From: Betaproteobacteria bacterium
GTDB lineage: Bacteria; Pseudomonadota; Gammaproteobacteria; Burkholderiales; SG8-39
Length of the DNA stretch: 11,152 nucleotides
Direction: 5' to 3'
Assembly (NCBI GenBank): GCA_012274205.1
Contig: JAAOZY010000211.1
Span: forward strand, 1 to 11,152
The position numbers were made by a program, and so were the translations under genes. Every line of letters starts with the position of its first letter. Within the stretch, counting starts at the first letter, position 1. The notes beneath the pieces were generated by a model that made no database searches, was not told the DNA's origin, and was given only the letters and a program-made list of their open reading frames with translations. This document shows positions 1 to 5,856 of the stretch, piece after piece.

Positions 1-292
1 TAAAGGTTTCGCCCGTGGCGGCCGGGTCGAAGCGCGACTTCGAGAGCAGATCGCGGCTGACCCGGTTCAACAGTTCGCGCGCCGTAGCGACGAACTCGAT
101 TGCGCGCGGCGTCGGCTCCATCCCGCGAATGGTTTTGACGAACAGGGGGTCGCCCACCGAATTACGCAGCCGGCCAAGCGCCGAACTTGCGGCAGGCTGA
201 CTAATGCCCAGATTGCGCGCAGCGACACTGACGCTGTTCGTGTCAGCGACTGCCACCGCCACGCGAAGCAAGTTCAGATCGAATTGCGCCAT
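1..292 (-). CDS. LysR-type transcriptional regulator, N-terminal part (runs off left edge)
   Basis: The reverse strand reads from an ATG at 290-292 to the window edge without a stop, giving 97 residues of a LysR-type regulator. It begins MAQFDLNLLRVAVAVADTNS and contains the winged helix-turn-helix: the helix around VSVAARNLGISQPAASSALG, then GRLRNSVGDPLFVKT and TPRAIEF, the usual LysR signature. The effector-binding domain lies outside the window. It is transcribed away from the large oxidoreductase at 578, with a ~285-bp divergent intergenic region holding AT-rich dyads and a TATAAT box on its strand. LysR proteins commonly control the divergently placed gene, so the oxidoreductase (or the lost ligase gene whose tail remains at 492-569) is a plausible target; that is inference. 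The family call is firm; the ligand is unknown. Confidence 0.93.
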   Translation of the reverse strand, partial: MAQFDLNLLRVAVAVADTNSVSVAARNLGISQPAASSALGRLRNSVGDPLFVKTIRGMEPTPRAIEFVATARELLNRVSRDLLSKSRFDPAATGETF

Positions 293-312
293 TGCCCACT
301 ATCACATGATCA

Positions 313-345
313 AATAACTGTTATTCAGCTAATTCTATTGAATTA
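313..345. promoter_or_regulatory. Pair of AT-rich dyads, candidate LysR operator
   Basis: Two perfect dyads lie next to each other. The first is AATAAC-T-GTTATT (313-325). The second is TAATTC-TATT-GAATTA (330-345), and a further TTAATTC half-site follows at 350-356. They lie downstream of and overlapping the TATAAT box of the LysR gene. LysR proteins bind short interrupted dyads near their own promoter and usually autorepress, so this is a plausible autoregulatory site. The dyads are directly visible; the role is inferred. Confidence 0.45.
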
Positions 346-368
346 TAGGTTAATTCCATTATTGTCCA
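342..368 (-). promoter_or_regulatory. Candidate sigma-70 promoter for the left LysR gene
   Basis: On the reverse strand, TGGACA (363-368, five of six matches to TTGACA) is followed after 15 bp by a perfect TATAAT (342-347). The LysR start codon lies about 50 bp further downstream. The 15-bp spacer is shorter than the optimal 17, which lowers confidence, but this is the most AT-rich stretch of the window and its position is right. Confidence 0.5.
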
Positions 369-417
369 GCTTTGCCATAGTCACTGAACGGGATTGCGCG
401 TTGGGTATGTAACAATA

Positions 418-437
418 CGAGGGGAAATTTCCCCTCG
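418..437. repeat. Perfect 20-bp palindrome
   Basis: The left half CGAGGGGAAA (418-427) is followed directly by its exact reverse complement TTTCCCCTCG (428-437), with no spacer. As RNA it would form an 8-bp stem closed by an AATT loop. No T-run follows, so it is not a classical terminator. A gapless 20-bp palindrome suits a homodimer operator. It lies about 140 bp before the oxidoreductase start and only 15 bp from the next hairpin. Confidence 0.7.
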
Positions 438-452
438 TGCTCCCCCATTCAG

Positions 453-480
453 CCCCTGACAAGATGACTTTTGTCAGGGG
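453..480. repeat. 10-bp inverted repeat / hairpin in the leader
   Basis: CCCCTGACAA (453-462) and TTGTCAGGGG (471-480) are exact reverse complements around an 8-nt loop; a G-U pair could extend the stem by one. It sits immediately upstream of the acyl-CoA ligase remnant, near where recognisable ligase sequence begins. It could be a transcript hairpin (attenuator or stability element), an operator, or debris at a deletion junction. No U-tract follows. Confidence 0.65.
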
Positions 481-569
481 TGGTCACACACATGCTCGAC
501 CAGCTGCCGCGCAGCGAAACCGGAAAAATCCGGCGCGGCCATCTAATAAGCCTTGCGGATCAATTATAG
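480..569 (+). pseudogene. Remnant of an acyl-CoA ligase C-terminus (ANL superfamily)
   Basis: In the frame starting at 492 the DNA reads MLDQLPRSETGKIRRGHL and then ISLADQL before a TAG at 567-569. LPRSETGKIRR is the conserved C-terminal motif (A10, with the catalytic lysine of GKI-R) of AMP-forming acyl-CoA synthetases and other ANL adenylating enzymes. The motif, its distance of about 15 residues from the stop, and its orientation all fit the very end of such a gene. The in-frame codons upstream (VVTH, from about 483) may also belong to it, but an in-frame TGA at 465-467 and the hairpin at 453-480 close it off. About 500 expected residues are missing. I read it as the surviving 3' tail of a ligase gene that once preceded the oxidoreductase, its TAG overlapping a GTG at 569-571 as in coupled operon genes. 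Function of the remnant: probably none. Confidence 0.72.
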
Positions 570-577
570 TGGCGGCG

Positions 578-3500
578 ATGCCCATGATCGAACTTGCATT
601 CGGCCTGTCCTTCGGCGAGCTTTACTCCCGCGCAGGACTGCTGCGCCTGGACGCGGCGTTCGGGGAATTCCTGCGCGGCGCCGATGGCGGCCTGCATGCG
701 CGTCTGGCCGCAGGCCGCGCCGATCCCGGCGCGCTGGCGGCCAAGGCGGAATCCGCGCTGATCCTGGAAATCGCGCCGCATCTGGATCGTTTCATTTCCC
801 GGCTGTTCAGCATCGCCGACGAGATTCAGGCGCTAAGTCAGCGGCACGAGGAACAGGCGTCGCTGTTCGCGATCAAGCGCCAGTTTGTCCAGCGCCGCGC
901 GGCAGGCAGAATCAAACCGGAGGAAGCGCAGCTGGTCGATGGCGCTGCAACCGAGCGCGAGCTGAGGCGGCTGTTCGGCGGACGCTTCGATGAGCTTGCG
1001 TTCGCGCAAAACGTGACGCGCTGGCTGGCCGATGAGCCCGGGCACCAGCGCGAACTCGATCTCGCCATGCGCTATGCCGCCTGGGCTCTGCACACGGAAG
1101 CCGGCCGCGAATTTACGCAGTCCGGTGTCCTGTTCAAGGCACCCGCCAGGACCGATCCGAACGATCTGCTCCATCACCAGGAGAAGTTCAGCCTGCAGGG
1201 CGCCGCCGCCTATCGGATCGAGCCCGCCCATCTGCGGCGCCGCGACGGATTCAAGCTCACCGACCCGGGCGCGAGCCTGGTCAGCGCGCTCGACGAAACC
1301 AACTACTGCATCTGGTGCCACGCCCAAGGCAAGGACTCGTGCTCCAAAGGCTTGCGCGAGAAACCCTCCGCCGCCGAGCCGCAGAAGATCGTGTTCAGGA
1401 AAGGCGCGTTCGGCGTCAAGCTCGCCGGCTGCCCGCTCGAGGAAAAGATCTCGGAATTCCAGACGCTCAAGGCCGCCGGCCAGGCGATCTCTGCGCTCGC
1501 GGTCATCTGCATCGACAACCCGATGGCCGCCGCGACCGGCCACCGGATCTGCAACGACTGCATGAAGTCGTGCATCTACCAGAAGCAGGAGCCGGTCGAT
1601 ATTCCGCAGGCCGAAACCCGCACCCTGAGGGATGTGCTGGCGCTGCCCTGGGGATTCGAGATCTACAGCCTGCTCACGAGGTGGAATCCGCTGAACCTGC
1701 GCCAGCCGCTGCCCAAACCGGCCTCAGGTTACCGGGTGCTCGTGGTCGGCATGGGTCCTGCCGGTTTCAGCCTTGCGCATCACCTCATGAACGAGGGGCA
1801 CGAGGTCGCAGGCATCGACGGTCTGAAGATTGAACCGCTGCCCGAATCGATCTCGGGGGTCCGGCCCGACGGCGGGCGCACGCCATTCGAACCCATACGC
1901 GATGCGATGAGCATGTACGAATCGCTCGACGAGCGGGTGCTGGCCGGCTTCGGCGGTGTTGCCGAATACGGGATCACCGTTCGCTGGGACAAGAATTTCC
2001 TCAAGCTGGTGCGCCTGCTGGTCGAGCGGCGCCGCGAGTTCGCCCTGTTTGGCGGCGTGCGCTTCGGCGGCACGATCACGCTCGAGGATGCGCTCGATGG
2101 CGGCTTCGATCACGTCGCGCTGTGCATGGGCGCAGGCAAACCGACCACGCTGGACATTCCGAACGGTCTTGCCCGCGGCGTGCGCACCGCCTCGGACTTC
2201 CTCATGGCGCTGCAGCTCACGGGCGCCGCCAAACGCAATTCCATCGCCAATCTGCAGATGCGGCTGCCGGTGATCGTGATCGGCGGGGGCCTGACGGCGA
2301 TCGACACCGCGACCGAGTCGCTTGCCTACTATGTCGCCCAGGTGGAGAAATTCCTGCTCCGCTTCGAAATCCTGGCCACCGAACTGGGCGAGGATGCCAT
2401 CCGCGACCGCTGGAACGACGAGGAACGGGAGATCGCCGAAGAGTTCCTGTCGCACGCGCGCGCGATTCGCAGCGAGCGGCGCAAGGCGGCGCGGGACGGG
2501 CGTGCGCCGCGCATCAGCGAACTGCTGCGCCATTGGGGCGGCGTCATCGTCGCCTATCGGCGCCGGCTCATCGACAGTCCCTCCTATACGCTTAATCACG
2601 AGGAGGTCGAAAAGGCGCTGGAGGAGGGGATCGTATTCGCCGAAGGGCTCACGCCGCTTGCGGTGGAGGTCGACAACTACGGCGCGGCGAGCAGTATGCG
2701 CTTCATGCGCCAGGTTCTTGGCGACGACGGCAAGTGGCACGAGGCCGGCGAAATGCAGCTGCCGGCGAGCACGGTGTTCGTCGCCGCCGGAACCCAGCCG
2801 AACACCGTGCTCGCGCGCGAGGACGTGCAGCATTTCGCCATGGACGGCAAGTATTTCCGGGCGTGCGACGAGGACGGCAATCCGGTCAAGCCCGAGTATG
2901 CGCTGTCAAAAACCGAGCGCGCCGACGTGCTGATGTCGCGGCTTGCGGACGGCCGCTTCGTGTCCTTCTTTGGCGACCTTCATCCCTCGTATTTCGGCAA
3001 CGTGGTGAAAGCACTCGGCTCGACCAAGCAGGGCTATCCGATGGTCTCGCGGGTGCTGGCGCAGCGTCCGCCGATCGGCGCCATCAGCCGCGACGCGTTC
3101 TTCGCGGCCCTCAACCGGGACCTGCGCGCGAGCGTGCATGAGATCAAGCGTCTCACGCCGACCATCGTCGAATTAATCATCAAGGCCCCTGCCGCGGCAC
3201 GCCGTTTCCAGCCGGGCCAGTTCTTCCGGCTGCAGAACTTCGAGACCCTTGCCCCGCTGGTCGCCGATACGCGCATGCAGATGGAAGGCCTGGCGCTGAC
3301 CGGCGCCTGGGTCGATCGCAATGAAGGGCTGGTGTCGACGATCGTGCTGGAGATGGGCGGGTCCTCGAATCTGTGCGCGATGCTCGCCCCGGGCGAGCCG
3401 GTGGTGCTGATGGGTCCGGCGGGCAGCCCGACGCACATCGCGGCGGCCGAGACCGTACTGCTCGTGGGCGGCGGCCTGGGAAATGCCGTTTTGTTTTCGA

Positions 3501-4108
3501 TCGGTCAGGCGTTCCGTGCGCGCGGCTCCAGGGTGCTCTACTTTGCCGGCTACAAGAAGATCATCGACCGCTACAAGGTTGCCGAGATCGAGGCGGCGGC
3601 CGACCTCATCGTCTGGTGCTGCGACGAGGCCCCGGGGTTCCAGCCGGAAAGCGCGCGGCCGCAGGATCGCAGCTTCGTCGGCAACATCGTCCAGGCGATG
3701 GACGCCTATGCCTCGGGCCGGCTCGGCGCGCCGGAGATTCCCCTGTCGCAGGTCGATCGCATTATCGCGATCGGTTCCGACCGCATGATGGCCGCGGTCG
3801 GCCGGGCACGGCATGCCGTGCTCGCGCCCTACCTCAAGACCGAGCACTACGCCATCGGCTCGATCAACTCTCCGATGCAATGCATGATGAAGGAAATCTG
3901 CGCGCAATGCCTGCAGCCGCAGCGCGATCCGCATACCGGCAAGGTGAGCTACGTGTTTTCCTGCTTCAATCAGGACCAACCGCTGGACTGTGTCGACTTC
4001 CACAGCCTGTCGGATCGTCTCAGGCAGAATTCACTGCAGGAAAAGCTGACGGCGCAGTGGCTACAGCATTGCATGCCTGAATTGAGGCAGCGGCGCAGAT
4101 TTGTGTAG
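578..4108 (+). CDS. Giant fused Fe-S flavoprotein oxidoreductase (GltD/NfnB-like + PyrK/NfnA-like); candidate gamma subunit of 2-oxoglutarate:NADP+ oxidoreductase
   Basis: From ATG 578 the protein has 1176 residues (~129 kDa by length). Residues 1-~235 match nothing I recognise. Residues ~240-335 carry GltD-type iron-sulfur ligands: C244-x2-C247-x7-C255 with C285 in GCPL, and C325-x2-C328-x3-C332 followed by EPVDI. An FAD Rossmann motif follows (GMGPAGFSLAHHL, ~391), then an NAD(P)H one (GGGLTAIDTA, ~569), a charged helical insert (~585-690), AAGTQPNT (~736) and FFGDLHPS (~797). Residues ~850-1140 are a PyrK-like ferredoxin-reductase module: RFQPGQFF (~876), GGGLGNAVL (~964) and C1102-x5-C1108-x2-C1111-x17-C1129, probably [2Fe-2S]. 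The order equals NfnB fused to NfnA, the flavin-based bifurcating transhydrogenase. From memory, Azoarcus evansii 2-oxoglutarate:NADP+ oxidoreductase has a gamma subunit of about this size with flavin and Fe-S; korAB-like genes are not in the window, so the specific role is a hypothesis. The start is uncertain: GTG 569 overlaps the ligase-remnant stop, ATG 584 is also possible, and none has a strong Shine-Dalgarno. Confidence 0.85.
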   Translation: MPMIELAFGLSFGELYSRAGLLRLDAAFGEFLRGADGGLHARLAAGRADPGALAAKAESALILEIAPHLDRFISRLFSIADEIQALSQRHEEQASLFAIKRQFVQRRAAGRIKPEEAQLVDGAATERELRRLFGGRFDELAFAQNVTRWLADEPGHQRELDLAMRYAAWALHTEAGREFTQSGVLFKAPARTDPNDLLHHQEKFSLQGAAAYRIEPAHLRRRDGFKLTDPGASLVSALDETNYCIWCHAQGKDSCSKGLREKPSAAEPQKIVFRKGAFGVKLAGCPLEEKISEFQTLKAAGQAISALAVICIDNPMAAATGHRICNDCMKSCIYQKQEPVDIPQAETRTLRDVLALPWGFEIYSLLTRWNPLNLRQPLPKPASGYRVLVVGMGPAGFSLAHHLMNEGHEVAGIDGLKIEPLPESISGVRPDGGRTPFEPIRDAMSMYESLDERVLAGFGGVAEYGITVRWDKNFLKLVRLLVERRREFALFGGVRFGGTITLEDALDGGFDHVALCMGAGKPTTLDIPNGLARGVRTASDFLMALQLTGAAKRNSIANLQMRLPVIVIGGGLTAIDTATESLAYYVAQVEKFLLRFEILATELGEDAIRDRWNDEEREIAEEFLSHARAIRSERRKAARDGRAPRISELLRHWGGVIVAYRRRLIDSPSYTLNHEEVEKALEEGIVFAEGLTPLAVEVDNYGAASSMRFMRQVLGDDGKWHEAGEMQLPASTVFVAAGTQPNTVLAREDVQHFAMDGKYFRACDEDGNPVKPEYALSKTERADVLMSRLADGRFVSFFGDLHPSYFGNVVKALGSTKQGYPMVSRVLAQRPPIGAISRDAFFAALNRDLRASVHEIKRLTPTIVELIIKAPAAARRFQPGQFFRLQNFETLAPLVADTRMQMEGLALTGAWVDRNEGLVSTIVLEMGGSSNLCAMLAPGEPVVLMGPAGSPTHIAAAETVLLVGGGLGNAVLFSIGQAFRARGSRVLYFAGYKKIIDRYKVAEIEAAADLIVWCCDEAPGFQPESARPQDRSFVGNIVQAMDAYASGRLGAPEIPLSQVDRIIAIGSDRMMAAVGRARHAVLAPYLKTEHYAIGSINSPMQCMMKEICAQCLQPQRDPHTGKVSYVFSCFNQDQPLDCVDFHSLSDRLRQNSLQEKLTAQWLQHCMPELRQRRRFV

Positions 4109-4152
4109 TCCCGCGCCGGCTCGTCAATGACTCGTTGGTTCCTCAAGCCCTG

Positions 4153-4193
4153 AGCCCGGAGTCGCGCCCGCGGCGGGTGCGGGCGCGTGGGCT
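4153..4193. terminator. GC-rich nested hairpin between convergent genes
   Basis: An inner stem CGCGCCCGC (4163-4171) / GCGGGCGCG (4179-4187) with a 7-nt loop is enclosed by AGCCC (4153-4157) / GGGCT (4189-4193). It lies between the stop of the large oxidoreductase (4108) and the stop of the convergent receiver gene (4192-4194), overlapping the latter. There is no T-tract on either strand, so intrinsic termination is uncertain; it may instead protect 3' ends. Confidence 0.4.
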
Positions 4194-4647
4194 AGGTGCG
4201 CGGGTGCGAGCGTTCGGCCCGCTGCTGCAACACGTTGCGCAGCTCCTGCAGAAATCTCTCTTGCACCATCGGCTTGATCAGATAGCGCGCCGCCCCCAGC
4301 ACTTTGCCTACATGCGCGTCCTCTGCGAGGGTGAGGTTTGCCGAATAGAAGACGAATGGAACGGTCTTGAGCTCTGCATCCTGCATCCAGGCGTGGCACA
4401 GGGCGAAACCATCCATTTTCGGCATCAGCACGTCGGAGACGACGGTGTCCGGCCGCTCGCGCCGCGCGGCGGCCAGCGCCTCGACCCCGTTGGCAGCCGC
4501 GGTCACGCGGTAGCCGTTGAGCTCGAGCAGTCGCGCGAGGAGCTGGCGCTCCGGCTCGCTGTCGTCGACGATCAATATGTGAGTCACGGGACGGTCTTCA
4601 TTTCTTTCCCTGCTCTGCCGATGATGGGGCTGGAGACGCATGCTCAT
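4192..4647 (-). CDS. Stand-alone response regulator receiver domain protein
   Basis: This is a CheY-like receiver with no output domain, 151 aa from ATG 4647 (131 aa from an internal GTG at 4587). Counted from the GTG start, the acidic pair is D8-D9 (ILIVDDSEPER), the phospho-acceptor is D52 (VVSDVLMPKMDGF), the switch Ser is S82 (PFVFYSAN) and the conserved Lys is K105 (RYLIKPM), so phosphorylation chemistry looks intact. The protein ends about 20 residues after the domain. The PFVFYSA...YLIKP style resembles receivers found at the N-terminus of PAS-type hybrid histidine kinases, so it may be a solo phospho-relay module. No kinase lies nearby. The GTG start fits homologous receivers better, and an extended -10-like TGCTAGAAT (4660-4668, reverse strand) would leave a normal leader only for that start; ATG 4647 has a weak GGAA upstream. 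Confidence 0.9.
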   Translation of the reverse strand: MSMRLQPHHRQSRERNEDRPVTHILIVDDSEPERQLLARLLELNGYRVTAAANGVEALAAARRERPDTVVSDVLMPKMDGFALCHAWMQDAELKTVPFVFYSANLTLAEDAHVGKVLGAARYLIKPMVQERFLQELRNVLQQRAERSHPRT

Positions 4648-4709
4648 GCAATTTCCGAAATTCTAGCAGAGGGCCGCGGCGGCGCATTGAGCCATGGCGC
4701 AACTACGTT

Positions 4710-4727
4710 GGCCGCCAGGCGGCGGCC
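4710..4727. repeat. 7-bp inverted repeat downstream of the LysR gene
   Basis: GGCCGCC (4710-4716) and GGCGGCC (4721-4727) pair across a 4-nt AGGC loop, with the self-complementary CTGCCGGCAG at 4730-4739 beside it. It lies about 95 bp past the LysR stop and 60 bp before the receiver gene, both on the reverse strand. It could end LysR transcripts, but there is no T-run. The rest of 4648-4820 shows no convincing gene. Confidence 0.35.
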
Positions 4728-4820
4728 GTCTGCCGGCAGATCGATCGGCCGGTCGAAATTCTGCCATTCTTTGTTCAGCGCCTTGCGTCGCAGGCGAAGG
4801 GCGTCGACGGCGCGTTCGGG

Positions 4821-5729
4821 TCAGGACGATGCGGCGGGTCCCGCTGCGCAAATATCCCGCACGCAGCCACGCAGCCAGCGATGCACCGGATCGGCATGCA
4901 GCCGCGGATGCCAGAGCAACGAAACCGTGATCTCCGGCATGGGGACGGGAAGGGGGAAGCTATGCATTCCGGCACGCAGCTTCCCGGTATGGCGTTCGGG
5001 AACGCTGGCAATCAGGTCGGTGGTCCGGGCCAGGGTCAGCGCGGTGGAAAAGCCGCCGACGACCGTAACGATAGTGCGTTGCAGGCCGAGCGGACTCAGG
5101 GCTTCGTCGATCGGCCCTTGGTCGAGACCGCGACGCGAGACGTTGATGTGCCTGCCGCTCGCATAGCGCTTGGGAGTGATTTTGCCCCGGCTCAGCGGGT
5201 GCCCCATGCGCACGACGCCGATGAAGCGATCCCGGAACAAGGCCTGCGCGCGCACTTCCGGGCCGATTGCGGCACCGATGACGCCGGTCTCCAGATCGAC
5301 AGTGCCGTCGCGTAGTGACGCGCTTTCTTTGTTCGTCTTTTGCACGAAGCGCAGCCGCACGCCGGGCGCCTCCGCGCCGACGCGCGATATCAGATCTGAC
5401 CCGAAGTTTTCCACAAAGCCGTCGCTGGTGCGCAGCGTGAACGTTCGCACCAGTTGTTTCAGGTCAGGCGTCGTGGCAGGGCGCAGCACCGCTTCGGCGT
5501 CCTGCACCAGCTGGCTGACCCGTTCGCGCAGTTCGAGCGCGCGTGGCGTGGGGACGAGGCCGCGTCCAGCCCGGACCAGCAAGGGATCGCCGGTCGTTTC
5601 GCGCAATCGTGCCAGCGCCCGGCTCATCGCCGACGGGCTCAGCCGCAGCCGCCGGGCGGCGCGCGCAACGCTGCCTTCCGTGAGCACTGCGTCGAGCGTG
5701 ACCAGCAGGTTGAAATCCGGGGTCGACAT
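4821..5729 (-). CDS. LysR-type transcriptional regulator (divergent to an MFS exporter)
   Basis: This is a full-length LysR-family regulator of 302 aa, the usual family size. Residues ~6-65 form the winged helix-turn-helix: FNLLVTLDAVLTEGSVARAA, then LRLSPSAMSRALARLRETTG and DPLLVRAGRGLVPTPRAL. Residues ~92-290 form the periplasmic-binding-protein-like effector domain (RTFTLRTSDGFVE... near its start, FIGVVRMGHPL, WHPRLHADPVHRWLR near the end). It is divergent from the MFS transporter at 5857 with 127 bp between the two starts, the standard arrangement for a LysR protein controlling an efflux pump in response to the exported compound. The ATG at 5727-5729 has no strong Shine-Dalgarno. The inducer cannot be read from sequence. 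Confidence 0.93.
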   Translation of the reverse strand: MSTPDFNLLVTLDAVLTEGSVARAARRLRLSPSAMSRALARLRETTGDPLLVRAGRGLVPTPRALELRERVSQLVQDAEAVLRPATTPDLKQLVRTFTLRTSDGFVENFGSDLISRVGAEAPGVRLRFVQKTNKESASLRDGTVDLETGVIGAAIGPEVRAQALFRDRFIGVVRMGHPLSRGKITPKRYASGRHINVSRRGLDQGPIDEALSPLGLQRTIVTVVGGFSTALTLARTTDLIASVPERHTGKLRAGMHSFPLPVPMPEITVSLLWHPRLHADPVHRWLRGCVRDICAAGPAASS

Positions 5730-5771
5730 GCTTGAATTCTAGCCCGGTTTGTTCCTGATATGGCGTCAAAC

Positions 5772-5786
5772 GCACTAATAAAGTGC
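5772..5786. promoter_or_regulatory. Candidate operator dyad, LysR/MFS control region
   Basis: GCACT (5772-5776) and AGTGC (5782-5786) are exact reverse complements around AATAA, giving a 15-bp dyad with an AT centre. That is the size and style of LysR-type recognition sites. It lies 43 bp upstream of the LysR start and 71 bp upstream of the MFS start, where a regulator could act on both. Confidence 0.5.
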
Positions 5787-5797
5787 AAATGGTGCGT

Positions 5798-5819
5798 CTT
5801 CCGCCACGTCATGCGGAAG
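5798..5819. promoter_or_regulatory. Second dyad in the LysR/MFS control region
   Basis: CTTCCGC (5798-5804) and GCGGAAG (5813-5819) are exact reverse complements across an 8-nt spacer. It lies about 37 bp before the MFS start codon, so it may be a second operator near the MFS promoter or a 5' UTR hairpin. No clear sigma-70 promoter could be assigned in 5730-5856. Confidence 0.42.
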
Positions 5820-5856
5820 CATACGATCCGGACATCCAATTTCCGGGAGAAAGAAA

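Noticed and set aside
437..577. N-terminal extension of the large oxidoreductase to a GTG at 437
   Set aside because: The extra 47 residues (SAPDKMTFVRGG and onward) look non-coding, run through a palindrome and a hairpin, and overlap the ligase remnant in another frame. Recognisable protein-like sequence begins at about 578-584.
1724..2833. Long open frame on the reverse strand (369 codons), and others at 833-1543 and 3173-4003
   Set aside because: They lie antisense to the large oxidoreductase, whose motifs are unmistakable; long antisense frames are expected in GC-rich codon usage and these show no domain.
4135..5166. 343-codon forward frame over the receiver and LysR genes
   Set aside because: It is antisense to two clear genes and lacks any domain.
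5736..5741. TAGAAT on the reverse strand as -10 box for the LysR gene at 5729
   Set aside because: It would start transcription at or next to the start codon and has no -35 box at a suitable distance.
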